DNA of 64,000 nucleotides from Brachycybe producta (taxonomy: Eukaryota > Arthropoda > Diplopoda > Playtdesmida > Andrognathidae): contig JAUPFP010000173.1 in the NCBI GenBank assembly GCA_036925085.1, positions 1 through 64,000 on the forward strand, in the 5' to 3' direction. Below are positions 32,746 through 44,812 of the stretch, one piece after another. The notes beneath the pieces are model-generated. The model saw only the letters and a program-made list of their open reading frames with translations, was not told where the DNA came from and did no database searches. The translations under genes and the position numbers were made by a program. Position 1 is the first letter of the stretch. The number at the start of each line of letters is the position of its first letter.

Positions 32746-34588
32746 ATGAAAAGACTAACAAGAGTAAAATAGCACACCTCTTTTTACATTTTCTTAATAA
32801 TATTTCACTAGTCCGTTGTACGAACTACAGCTGTTTGATTGGCATTGCTTACTGCTTTTGTTATATGTTCCTTCCAAAAGAAGTTTTTGGAGAGAGTTAA
32901 ACCAAGATATTGAGAAGTAGTGTTCTAACAAACGGCTATGTACATTTTATACATTTTATACAATTCATTAAATATGTATTGAAAAAATATATAAAGAAAG
33001 CAAAATCAATGTGAATAAATTGTCAATTAGAATGTTAAAGCCCACTTCAATGAGAAACAAGAAGTTGAGAAAACTTACTCAAAGAAATATGTAACAAGAA
33101 TACAAATACGCTCGTATGTCACACTGTCTGCACGATACGACTAAATTGCAGGGTCTAAGTTGATATAGTTGAATTCTGTTTCATAAAATGTTGTTTGCTA
33201 ATCTACTGTCACTTTCATATATCTGTTTATCTCTGAAAATTAATTTGTTTTCTACCATGACAAATATTCCGGGGAAACAATTCTTGAGCAATAAGCATTG
33301 AAAAATTAAAATACGAGATCTTTTGTACAAATTTGCTTGAAGGAATTTGTCATGATTTCTCCTTTTTGTTAATTCCGTCACAAGTAAATACCCTTCCACA
33401 GTATGTTTTCCTCTTTACAGTATACAGACGTTCGTAAACCTATATAACACATAGAAATATTTCAAAGGTCTGAAATGATTGCAATCTTTATTTTTTTTTG
33501 TCTCCTTACATTTAAGAATGTCCTTTTGGGGGCGTCAATGACAAGCTATAAGAGTCAGTTGTACCCATGTAAAACAAGGGAAGGTACATAACATTTTGAA
33601 GATCTCTAAACGGCTATCCTGAGCCTTTTCCAATTCCTCCCTTGAGGCTTCTTTGGAAAGGGAAATTCGTATCTTTAGTTTCCTTAAGTTTCTGTCTTCT
33701 TTTTGTCGTTTCTTTATAGTTTGCCAGTCGATTTGGCTACGCCATTAAGGTACCCTTTAGTTTTCAAAAAAAAAAAGGTTGATAAATTGTAATCAAGGGA
33801 GTCATCGTATTTGCTGCACAGTAACATAAATGGTCAAATCGAATTTTTTTCTTTGTTTGTCTTTATTGCTAGAATTAAACTGAAAGTAGCCTTATTTCAA
33901 AAGTAAATTAGGTTCTTTTTTAATTTTTTTTTCTTCTTCTGAGTAATTTATTTCTGTCCGTGGAAATTATTACTTAGACACAGCAGGAACTGATATTACA
34001 AGAGACATTTTTCTAAATATCTCTTTCTGGTCGTAATTGTGCAGGAATGTTTCATAACAGTTATATAGTACCTAAAATAATTGTATCTTGAGTTTAACAT
34101 TGATAAAAAATCAGTTGCTTGCAGTAAAACAGTTATTTTCATCCATTTTCTCTCTCCACTGTTCTCTACTTAAGTCAGTTACAAGTTAAAACTAATGGAA
34201 AGTGACAATACAGACATTGAGAAATGAGCATCATCGGTCTTTCAACATAAAACATTCTAGAATCATGGCATTTTCCTAAATTTAGTATGCTATGAAATAT
34301 TTCTATACCAAATGGATGTTTCGAGTTTTCAGAAAGTATGTGAAGAATTCAATTATGACTAAAAATGTTAAAAGAAGTATTTTTTTTGTTTTGTTTTCTT
34401 TTTTTGAATCATTTTAATGCATCTCTGAAAATGAAATAATAAAATAAAAAGATTCTGTTTTCATTAGAATTCTTGTGCTTCAGTGAAGTGTATAAAAATT
34501 GGGGGCTTTTTATATATACTTGTGGTGTACTTTTTTTTTAAAGTAAGAAATACTTAGTGTGTCTGAGACCCTTATATGTTTCCGCAGA

Positions 34589-34672
34589 CTATAGAAAGAG
34601 GATATATTTGCGAATTAGAAACATCCTCTTGCAGAATTGTAACAGAATCAATTGGAACATTAGTCAATTTGA
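34589..34672 (+). CDS. Weak candidate internal exon
   Basis: After the acceptor ATGTTTCCGCAG a frame reads TIERGYICELETSSCRIV. YICE resembles the last strand of C-type lectin domains, but the rest of such a domain was not found nearby. The frame runs into a 17-G tract at about 34671. Confidence 0.15.
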
Positions 34673-35138
34673 GGGGGGGGGGGGGGGTTCACTGTAATGG
34701 CAGACATAAAATGACGTTCATGGTGCCTCTTGTAAACACATTTGCGTCAAACATTTGAGAAGCAAGTTTAGTTAGTTGCTAAAGGCTTCATAAACGTTAC
34801 AAATATATCTCTTTAAAAGAGAGAGAGAGAAAAAAAAAACAATTATTCAACTGAACATTCAGTCTGTGAATGGTTCCTTTCGTGTTGTATTTTTTTAAGT
34901 TTCGGCCACTTTCTATCACTTCATCTAACACCCTTTTTTTAAAAAAAGAAAATTTAAAGGTGTAGAATTCTGAAGGTTAAACGAGTTGTTCACACTTACT
35001 GCATTTAAAGCAAGAATCAGAGCAATATTTCTTGTAAATCAATTCTAAATGTCAGTGTGTTAATACTTTTGCACGAGTTCTTAAGGATTTCTTCCTTACT
35101 GACTTGTAGAAATCGTTCATATTAGATTTTTTTTGCAG

Positions 35139-35235
35139 GACTTTGTGCAGAAGTGACTGCAATGTGTCTCCTTATGATGCAGTGAATCTTGCTGTAAATA
35201 TTTTTCCATTGAGATTGTCGACTGCTAGGGATTAT
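35139..35235 (+). CDS. Weak candidate terminal exon
   Basis: TTTTTTTTGCAG is a good acceptor. One frame after it is open for about 33 codons to a TAA, and AAATAAAA follows about 20 nt later as a possible poly(A) signal. Another phase stops after 15 codons. No homology is recognised. Confidence 0.15.
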
Positions 35236-37114
35236 TTTATGTAAATATGTTTAAATAAAAACTTGTATAACAAGTTTGTCCACTTTTCTCAACAATATTG
35301 TTCTCTAAATTATAAATTTGAATTGCTAAAATCTAGAATCTTGTTTGCTGCAAATTTCTGGATTTGATGCCCTTTTCACCTCTTTACAGTTGACCTGTGT
35401 TTAAAAAATTTGTTTTGACAACATTTGTGTTTTGATGGTTTTACTTCTAAAATGTCACTAAAATGGTCAAGATGTTTTTATTGGGTAAGAATATCCTTAT
35501 GTAACGCCCATTTTGAGTTGTGTATGTTGTGTAGTTTGATACAAAAACGTTTTGCTGCAATAATAATATGATTGCTTTATGCCTTGGATTATGGCAGGTC
35601 TTGGAACTGATATCTAAGTTCGTAGCCCATTTAGCTATATGTTGCTAACTTGTATAAGACCATATATATATATTGGATATATCTTTCTGCACTGTAGTTT
35701 ACAATGTGTGTTACATATGTATATGTATCCAGATAACACTCTTACCGATTATAATAAGAAAAAGAGTGGGTGGACTAAGAAGCAAGAGGGTAAGCTTTTA
35801 TGTAGACTACAGATTGTGACAAAAGCTCACTTTCAGAACAAATCTAAAGTATAAAACATATGTACAGAGGAATATGTGCATTTTTGTTACACCTAGTATA
35901 CATATGTATGTGGTACTTTCAGTTCTAGAATAGCATTTATAATGCATTCTTTCTTAAAAGCAAAAAGAAGTGTTTGAAGCTCATAAAATATGAAATTGGT
36001 TTGGAGTCCATTGAATAGATACTAACACAAGTTGGGCTACCAGCTTATACATTTCAGTCTATAGTGTATAGGCCTATGTGTATGTGTGTCTTTCTTACAA
36101 TGATCTTTCTATTCAAAGAATTCTTATGGTCCATAAATATGGAACCCCTTAACTGATTTTATATAGAATTGGGTGCATCACATATGTAAGAGTTAGCTAT
36201 ATCTACAGTATATATCTGGCAGTATATGTATAATATGTGTGGCTATACAAAGAAGAGTCGTTTAATTTTGGCTTCTAAATTGAAATAGATTTCGGAAGAA
36301 AGTAGATATGGTTGAAATGAGCGTCAAATAAAATAGTAAAATATATAAGCTTATATAGACTATAAGCTTTAAGTATGAAATTTTGCTCTATGATATTGCA
36401 AAATGGATGAAGAAATGAAGAATTTCGGTTTTTAGATATTTGTTCTGAGCTCCAAATGTTTCAAGAGAAACTTAACTACACTTTATTTGGTGGTGGTTTT
36501 TGATGGTACTGGAAATATGTATATATACAGTATATATATATATAAAATTTGAGCGTTATTATGGTCTAGCAATATTATTACATATCATCAAGATGGGCAA
36601 CTGTGTTTTCTCATTTAGAAATTGTAACAGACTAGAATGTTGGAAGCCAATGGCTTTCTAAACTTCTTTGTGAATGAATGTATGTAATACGAGCGTACAT
36701 ATCTACAGTATAGTTTTGCATGTAGAGATATAATGTTGTAGAGAAAGTTTATCTATCTTGTTTCTGATGGCTTCGTGTGCTGAATGTTAACGTTCTTCTT
36801 CTATTCTGTTCTGTAAGATCAATAAGACGGAAACCACATTGTGCATAATCTACAGTATACATGTATATATATATCTACATATACATATTCAAATATAATA
36901 TGTTACTGTAGTAGAAAAATAGCAAACTATATACATAATGGCGTTTATAATATAGTATAAAAGTATATTGAGGTGTCTACAAAATTGCTGTAAGAGTTTA
37001 TAGTTTAATAGCATTCACATGAGAACTGCAGCAGTGCGGTTTTCGCTGGTTAGAACTGCAATTTGTTTTTGCGTTACTTGTGTTCGGTGTCTATAGAAAC
37101 CATAATCGCGTAAA

Positions 37115-37469
37115 GCTGCGGTTATAGTGGATGCGTTGTTTAACGACAAACGTGCAGTACGACTGAGTGTACGACATTGTCGTCAGATAGGTATGGCTAC
37201 ATTACATATTAACCACTGTCGCACAGTTTAACAGGCTGACAAAAATGTAAATATCTCGTGTTTTATTTAATAAAAACAACATGTTTGATCTGATGTAAAG
37301 TGTCGTACGACACACACAGTACGACACCGTATGGATCCGCATGACACTGTCGCATGCAGTGTAACAGCTTTTATTGATTTTGATGTGTTTGCTTTCAATT
37401 CACGACAACGTGGGGAGTCATACGACTATTTGTCATCTGACGCAAACGCATCCACTGTAACCGCACGGC
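37115..37469. mobile_element. MITE with GCGGTTATAGTGGATGCG ends
   Basis: GCTGCGGTTATAGTGGATGC at the left mirrors GCATCCACTGTAACCGCACG at the right. The interior is rich in GTACGAC/GTCGTAC motifs. Confidence 0.7.
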
Positions 37470-38973
37470 GCACCCTGAAGCGGAAATTTCTTGTATTTAA
37501 TGTGACCATGTGCAATGCTAGTTTTGTTAGAAAGCAAATTATCATGAGAGTAAGTTTGCTATAAACTAAAAAAAAACGCAGACATTGGTTTACGTTTGTA
37601 TCAACATGCTTGACATGTAATACCCCTAGTGCTACCGAACAGTTTTATTTAAGCCCACTTCCTGATGAAAAAGTACTGTTATGTTTTAAAACGACTTCTG
37701 TCTTTTATTTAGCCTGTAAATTACATGTTGTTTTGAATACGGAATCATGTGTTTTATTTGAAGTGTGTTTACTTAACTTCAAACTGAAGACGTTAAGGAC
37801 TTTGCCAACATTTTCTTAAGAAATTCATGAGCCATAGCTTGTTTTTTTCTTCTTTCTTTCGTAGAGGCTAGCTCTTAAGAGCACACATGTACTAACCTAG
37901 TGAAAGTTTTATAGATTCTTATTACTGCTACTGTTATTCTTGGTCATTTCCTTTTGAAATGTCTAGCTTTATGTTGTTGTTTTTTTTTGCTTCTGGGTTT
38001 ACTCTAGAGTTGTAGCCTTCGTTTATGGCGAAATTACATTTCGGAAATGTGTAACAGAGGCTCAGTGCTGAAATAACTTTTAAAACTTTTTTTATAAACA
38101 GCCATTGCAAAATATGCAAATGAATAAAACATTTTAATAAGCTTTGCTAATTATAATTTGTTTTGGAAGCAACATTAGGAAAAATGAAGTTTTTTAAAAA
38201 ACTTAAACAGTAAGTGAAACACTTCGAGAGAATTTCATGTTTTTAAAACTATACTTTTATACAATTTTATATAAAATAGTTAATTTTTGTTTTTCACTTT
38301 GAGGTGGCTGAATAGATAAGCTATTTATTTTGGCTATTATGTTCTATACGAGGTCTTTTCAAAGTGTTTTACGAACTAGAATAGTTGGTGATAATGCTAA
38401 AAAATTTTTTCATGATGATATCTTTAAAAATAAACTTTTTATGACAGTTTCAAAAAAAGTGAAAAATACTTTTTCATGAAATGCCAAAGAAAAAACCAAA
38501 AAATGGGTAATTTTCAAACTGCTATCAAATGTTTATTTTTTTAAATATTGCACCATGAAATTTTTTTTAACCAAATGTTTTACTATTCTAGCTTTTAAAA
38601 CAATTTGGATTTCTTCATAATATTGTTTCTAAAAAAAAACGTTCGCTTGATGTTTGTGCAACTAAATTTTACAAAAAAAAACATCTACCGAGCATAGCAT
38701 TCGCCACTGCAGTGGCGCCGTCCGAATCTATTCAGCAACCTTAAGTTGGGTCAAAAGTGGAAACAAAGAATTGTATAATGTCCACAAATGTTTAAAATTT
38801 GGCCATTTTTAAGAGAACAACGAACCTTACATGATTTTGTTACTCTTCTAGTTTCTAAAACACAGTCAAGTTTCTCTGAAAGTTTATCTTCATTTGATGT
38901 AAAGGTTTGCTTTGTCGATATAAGGTTAAATACGTACATACTGTAAATACTTAACATAAAACTTGGTTATTAC
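37470..38973. other. No gene; holds members of the dispersed palindromic family
   Basis: 38350-38640 and 38790-38900 contain the GTGTTTTA...CTAGAA and GATATCTTTAAAAATAAACT blocks that recur across the window. Otherwise nothing was recognised. Confidence 0.45.
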
Positions 38974-39246
38974 TAGGGATGGGACATTCGAATCCTTGAA
39001 TCCCGCGAATCTTGAAAATATTCGAGATTCGATAACTCGAATCTTCGCGCGTTGTTTCGTCTTTCGAATGTTTCGAATCATAACGTAAAAAAACTGTTAA
39101 AACTTTGGTAAAATTAGTTTTAACTCTATTGATGTTCAATAGAAGCGGTCACTAACAAAAAACGGCGATTGTTGCAATTTTGGTGGCACCTGGATCACTA
39201 ATGTGATCACCTTGTTTCGACCCTGAGTGCCACACTGTTTTTTTTA

Positions 39247-39331
<85 letters not shown>

Positions 39332-39786
39332 TGACCTTTATTGGTATAATAATAATAATAATACAATCAGAAATAATACAAATTGTTGTTAATTTGCCTA
39401 AATTTACAACTGAGTTCATTTGATACTGCAGATAAAAAACATGACTTAGCTACAATTTGTCTTGACTCATGCCCTTAAACTAGGTACTCTTACAATCATA
39501 GAACACTGATTCAATTTTGTAATGCGTTTTAATAAGTCAATCATTAGCAATATGAATTACAAAGTATTTACTAATTTGGTTACAGGCCTGTTCCAACACT
39601 AGGAGCCGACCAAGACCAGCTATCCTTATTAAAAAATTTAATATTTAATATTATTTCATTTATTTGTATCTTCTTAATGAATAAAATAAGATTCTTATTT
39701 GAAGGATTCGGGAGATTCGAGGGATTCGAGAATCTTTTAGTACTCGGATTCGGATTGGAGAAAATTTAGGATTCGTCTCACCTCTA
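38974..39786. mobile_element. hAT-like non-autonomous element with 8-bp duplication
   Basis: It starts TAGGGATGGGACATTCGAAT and ends GGATTCGTCTCACCTCTA, and is flanked by identical GTTATTAC at 38966-38973 and 39787-39794. Many ATTCGA/TCGAAT repeats lie near both ends. An eight-base duplication and TAGGGATG-type ends fit hAT. It contains an (AAT)n microsatellite. Confidence 0.85.
39247..39363. repeat. (AAT)n microsatellite
   Basis: About 30 tandem AAT triplets with one interruption near 39330. The poly-Leu frame on the minus strand is an artefact. Confidence 0.97.
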
Positions 39787-40466
39787 GTTATTACATTATG
39801 AATAAAGTTAAAACTTTTTTTTCTTGTTGTTTACTGTTCTTTAAAGAAGAGTTTGAACGGAACCACAACTGCGATTTGCCATTATTTTGGTGATATTTGT
39901 TTGAAATGATGTATGAATATTGATTGGTTTGTTGTTCAAATGGATTTTCTATTTGTTGACTATTGGCATTTTATATATCTAAGCTGATCTATTTCTATAC
40001 GACGATAAAAGCAAATATATGTCTGCGCCCAATGGTTTTTTGGTTGTTTTATTTTTTTATCCGAACTCATCATGCATCTTGAGGCTTTTCTTGAGACTCC
40101 ATCCTGTTGTGATTGCAATCCACAAAGATCCCACTTCCTGTTTTTGAAACAACATCGTTCAGAGTAAGAGTAGACCCCTATGCATAAGTAAATTTTGACT
40201 GAATCTACGTTAGTAGAAGCTGTATGTTTCGTTAAAATCATGCTGCGAATAGCTTACGTTTTCGTGGAACAAATAGTAGAATTATATATAAAAAAAAATA
40301 TTATCCACATGCCCACCTACCGTGACCAAAATTTAATCAGTAAATATTTTTGAGTTTTGAGTTTTTACTGTAGGCCTAAATATAGCTACAGTGCAACACA
40401 GAAACATCTATAAATCAAATAAAATTCATAGTGAAATTTTGGGAAGAAATCAACCTTGTGAACTTT

Positions 40467-40635
40467 GGGCCTTGGCACACAGGCGAATTTTGAAACACTT
40501 TTCTGCGACAAAATGAAGTCGACGGGTCGGGTTGGTGTCTTTCCATAGAACATAATTTGCGACGACAGTTCCGCGACTTTTGACTTCATTTTGTCGTCAA
40601 AAACTTTTTCGAAAGTCGCCTGTGTGCCAAAACCC
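40467..40635. mobile_element. Short palindromic MITE
   Basis: GGGCCTTGGCACACAGGCGA and TCGCCTGTGTGCCAAAACCC are inverted ends. CGACAAAATGAAGTCG and GACTTCATTTTGTCG extend the arms. Probably PIF/Harbinger-like. Confidence 0.72.
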
Positions 40636-41002
40636 TTTAAAAAACTGAAATACAATCGTTATTGTTACAGTTAGAATAAAAACCAAAAAATTATGCTATA
40701 ATTAGCCGACATACTTTTGTGCAGCTTTTTACCAGTGGGCTTTTTTTTTTCGAAGAATTTGAAATTATTTAAATTATCCTGATAAAGGCCACACCAAGCA
40801 AAATGAAAAAAATAACAATAAATATGAAGTATATGCCCTATATTCTAAGTCAAATACTTGTACAGCAGCTCTACAATAAAATTCAACTGCAGCTAAATAG
40901 ATAACCTACTTTTCTAATGCAAACAAATATGATTAAATTAACCATATTTAAATTTCCCAGTAATGCAGTAAAATGTGCTGTATTGACAAAACTTTCATTT
41001 AG

Positions 41003-41245
41003 TGACGTACTGGGTAAAAAAATTTGGTGGGCAAAATTTTGCATCGGCGCCACTACCCTGTCCTTCTCCCCCCCCCCCCCCCCCAAAAAAAATAGTTCAT
41101 TTTATGAGTTAATTATTTTTATTATTTACATTTTTCAAACAGCTATTTGCTTTGGATTAGAACTTTAATATTAGAATCGGAAGTCTGTTGGGCCCTCCCG
41201 AGTTCATTTCAGTGCTTTTCAGGGCATTTAGAAGATTTTCATTTT
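41003..41245 (+). mobile_element. Decayed copy of the hAT-like family at 50444
   Basis: GACGTACTGGGTA, GGTGGGCAAAATTTTGCATC, GAGTTAATTATTTTTATTA and GTCTGTTGGGCCCTCC follow the same order as in 50444-50861. Neither end is complete. Confidence 0.75.
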
Positions 41246-41559
41246 TTTTTGCCATTTTTTACTTTTAGATTAGAAACAACATGGCGGCTACTACGAAATT
41301 CTACTGCACTTAAATAGATAACCTTATTTTCTAGTGCAAACAGACATGGGTAAATTTACCATAGTTAAATTTTTAATTTTAATTTTCCAATAAAGCAGTG
41401 AAATGTACTGCATGGCTTAAACGTCACTTCCTGTATTGAAGGACATATTGGATTACAAACAACATGTTGGCTACTAGTGAAAAGAGTGAGCGAGCACGGT
41501 GTAGGGTGTAGTCAGGAAGTGGACGCCGACAGGAAGAGACACGTCATCAACATTTAACC

Positions 41560-42332
41560 TAGTGATGTGCGATAGTCAAAAATAAACTATCAATAGTATT
41601 TTACAGGACCGATAGATAGTATCGATAGTCACTTCACTATCGATAGTACTATCGATAGTTTTCAACTTTTTTCAAGGCTGCAAATTAAAAGCTACATTAA
41701 AAACCTGTTAGCCAATAAATTCTTAACTTTAATTCTTATGAAACTAAACCATGGCAATAGTACAAATTAAGAAAAAACGTGGAAATAGTACAAAAGAAAA
41801 AAAATGTAAAAAAGGTCAAAAAAGCAAAATGAGAAAAAGATGAAAAAAATACAAAAAAAAAATTACAGCTTAAGGAAAGTTATTACAAGCCATCACACCA
41901 TTACTCACTAATGTTACAATACAAAATTATACAACGCAGTTTAAGAGTGCACACGGTGCACAAGGTACGCACGTTACATTGCACAAAGTGCACAACGTGC
42001 ACAAGGTACACTTTGAAGTGAACAATATGCACACTATGTACATTGCTCACGGCGTACATGGTTCACAAGGTGCACAATGTGCACACAGTGCATATGTACA
42101 AACGACAAATTGAAATAATTATGGCGCCATCTAGCATCCACTATTTCAAGTACATTATTGTTTATGTGAGAGTTACAGTGAGACAGTGTGTTGATTTTTT
42201 TAAAAACTATCGATAGTTCGTAAAACTATCGATAGAACTATCGATTTCTAAACCACTCGATACTTTGACTATCGAGTAGTAGAATACTATCGCGATAGTA
42301 TTCATATTCATATCGCTATCGGAACATCACTA
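41560..42332. mobile_element. hAT-like non-autonomous element with 8-bp duplication
   Basis: It starts TAGTGATGTGCGATAG and ends CTATCGGAACATCACTA. ATTTAACC is identical on both sides (41552-41559, 42333-42340). Both subterminal regions are packed with ACTATCGATAGT palindromes. No transposase is encoded. Confidence 0.9.
41945..42097. repeat. Degenerate GTGCACAA(G/C)GT repeats
   Basis: About a dozen diverged units of 10-12 bp (GTGCACAACGTGCACAAGGT and variants) lie inside the hAT-like element. Confidence 0.75.
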
Positions 42333-42340
42333 ATTTAACC

Positions 42341-44435
42341 ACAGTTAAGTGTTTCCAAATGGAAACACATCAAAGTACCTTTTCTAGCATGAATATACAG
42401 TTTGTGACTGCAGTTAATTTTTTATAATAAAAACTGGACAGTACAGTGTAATCTTGAAGTTGTTAGAGTGCATTTTTGTTTATATTCAGCTCTGTAAATG
42501 GACTCATAAACATTTCATGTCTTGATTGTTTGCAATTATTTACATGCATTCATTGTTTCATCATAACTTCATAAGTTTCTACCCTTGTATTGTCTCTTGT
42601 CATTTTTAGTCGTAAATTACAAACATGTTAGTTAGTGCTTTGAGAGATATCACAATATGCGATATTTTCAAAGCATTTAGTATCAAACTTATGGATGGGT
42701 TTACACTTTACAATCATTTGAATGGGTAATGAATACAAATGGTGTATTCATTGCAAAGTAAAATGTTTTTTTTTTGGGGGGGGGAGCTTAGTCTATCTAT
42801 ATTTGTAGGAAATCGATTTTGAGTTTGAAAAAAAAAAGACCAACAAACAATGAAAGCATGCAGGGAAATGTCAAATGTACATAGAAATGATTGAAAATAG
42901 ATTAGCAAAAGTGGCACACATGGTGATGGCTGAAATTGTTATGCAATTATTTGCTAGTGTGAAGTTTGATGAGTATTTTAGAGTGACTGGATTAATAAGT
43001 TTCATAACCTTTCACGGTTCCATTGTAAACATAATAAATGAAATTCTAAGCCCAATGACCAATGTCCATTAGCAGTATAACATTTTTTATTACGTTATTG
43101 ACGTTTTACTTTGTTAGTTATTAGACCTTGATTTTGAACTTTACTTAAAAGGTGAGTGATTTGGTCGGTAACGAATTTTAATTGGTAGTTTGTTGACTAC
43201 TTGTTACATGTCTACAGTTTTTTTTTCAAATTAATTTGCAGACATAACAGCTGACAGAATGTTGATAGTGGGTTTATTGAAATCATTTGTAATGGGTTAA
43301 ATGTAGTTGAATTTTGTTTATTTTTACATATGAAAGTTCACCTTCTTATAACTTTACAAAGTAGGCGAAAAAACGTTTATTTATGTTAAGGCCTTGCTAG
43401 AGCTCAATGAAACACTCAGCAATGATAGTTTAGTTTTTGGAAAATTTGTCTTCCGAAAACTGCCGTTTCAGAGTGGAAAATCTGCTTTATGTTGGTTTCC
43501 AGTTAGGACAATTTCAATTTGATACTGATACTAAATATTAACCTTTTTATAATTGGGAGTAATCCCTCTGTCCCATTACTCTGCAGCTGATATTGCATGT
43601 GTACTGAGTTGTATTGAAGTACAGAATCACAAAAAAATACGTACGTCAAAAGGAACGTTTACGTGTGTGTGCAATGATACAAATTAATTCTTTAATTATG
43701 TATTTTCAAACAGCTGTAATTGTGCTTAAATTACAAATTTTTTTTATCAATTTATTTTTTTACAGCAAATAACAGATTGCATTTGACTTTTAATCTTTTA
43801 AGTGTAATTCTTGCAAGTTCTGCCTGTATCTCAGCTTCCATTTTTCTTTTCCAGCGAGTCGGTTACGATAACCAAATACTGTAACTGTAACTGACCAAAG
43901 ACAGAAACTATAAGAAATGTTTTGCTCGTATTGCATAGAAAATATAAGCTCGTAAGTCTTTTTTTGGGCACTTAGAACTTTGACAACCAGAAGTACAAAC
44001 GTTTTGTTTACGCCTATTCATTAATGTTTCATAATTTAATTTATTGTTTCTTTAGGCGGTGTAGGCCTTTACAACCATATTTGTTCATGGGAATAAAGAT
44101 GACTTTTATTTTTCAAAAAAGTCATCCACATAATCCATAGTATCATTTTTAATGTTAATCGATATTTTATATTATACACTATCTCGTGTGATACTGTTTT
44201 CTGAAAGAAAGACAAAAAAAACGTAGTTGCCATAGTTGGTTCTGTAAAGTATCATGGAAATTACTGATCAGATGGCAACTAAGTGTTTGGCACAAAGTAG
44301 AAAATCAGTTATTAGAAAAAATTAGATGTTGGCATTACCCCACCAATTCGGCAGTAAATATGCACAGTACCTTGCTATTTAGGCAGTGCAGAAATTGTCT
44401 AAACAAACTAAGACCTAATTGGTTTTATTAGCATA
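42341..44435. other. No gene recognised
   Basis: AT-rich sequence; only short, compositionally biased frames. The T/G homopolymers near 42767-42783 are low complexity. Confidence 0.45.
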
Positions 44436-44509
44436 TTAGACAATGCTTACACCAACAAGACAATCTACAAATAGGTCGTTTGTGGATTGCCATGGTAAGC
44501 ATTGTCTAA
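44436..44509. repeat. Stem-loop resembling a pre-miRNA
   Basis: TTAGACAATGCTTAC (44436-44450) pairs perfectly with GTAAGCATTGTCTAA (44495-44509). After a small internal loop, a second stem of about 12 pairs closes on a seven-base loop. It could be a micro-MITE instead of a small-RNA gene. Confidence 0.55.
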
Positions 44510-44812
44510 CAGGTTAATAATTGCATAAAATTCTCACCAAATAACACGATTGCCACTGAACCGGATAACTTGGAAAATCTGGAAATGGCCAGAAAATTCT
44601 AAAATTTTCAAGAGTACTTTTATCAAAAAGACAAGTGAAACCGGGAAAAGTTAAGGATCTTTTTCTAAAACTCTAATTTTAGTGATTAAAATAAGGTCAA
44701 AAATCGGAAAAATTTAAATAATCTATCTACAAACAAGGGATTCAAGGAACCCTATAGACCTCCATTGCTTTAATATATGCTTTCATATATCAAATAACCA
44801 ACTTTTTTTCAT

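Larger units (their letters stand above)
32746..37114. other. No confirmed gene
   Basis: AT-rich sequence with many TATA-like motifs between 35.6 and 36.9 kb. Only the two weak exon candidates listed above were noted. Confidence 0.4.

Noticed and set aside
39207..39419. Poly-Leu frame
   Set aside because: Translation of the (AAT)n microsatellite.
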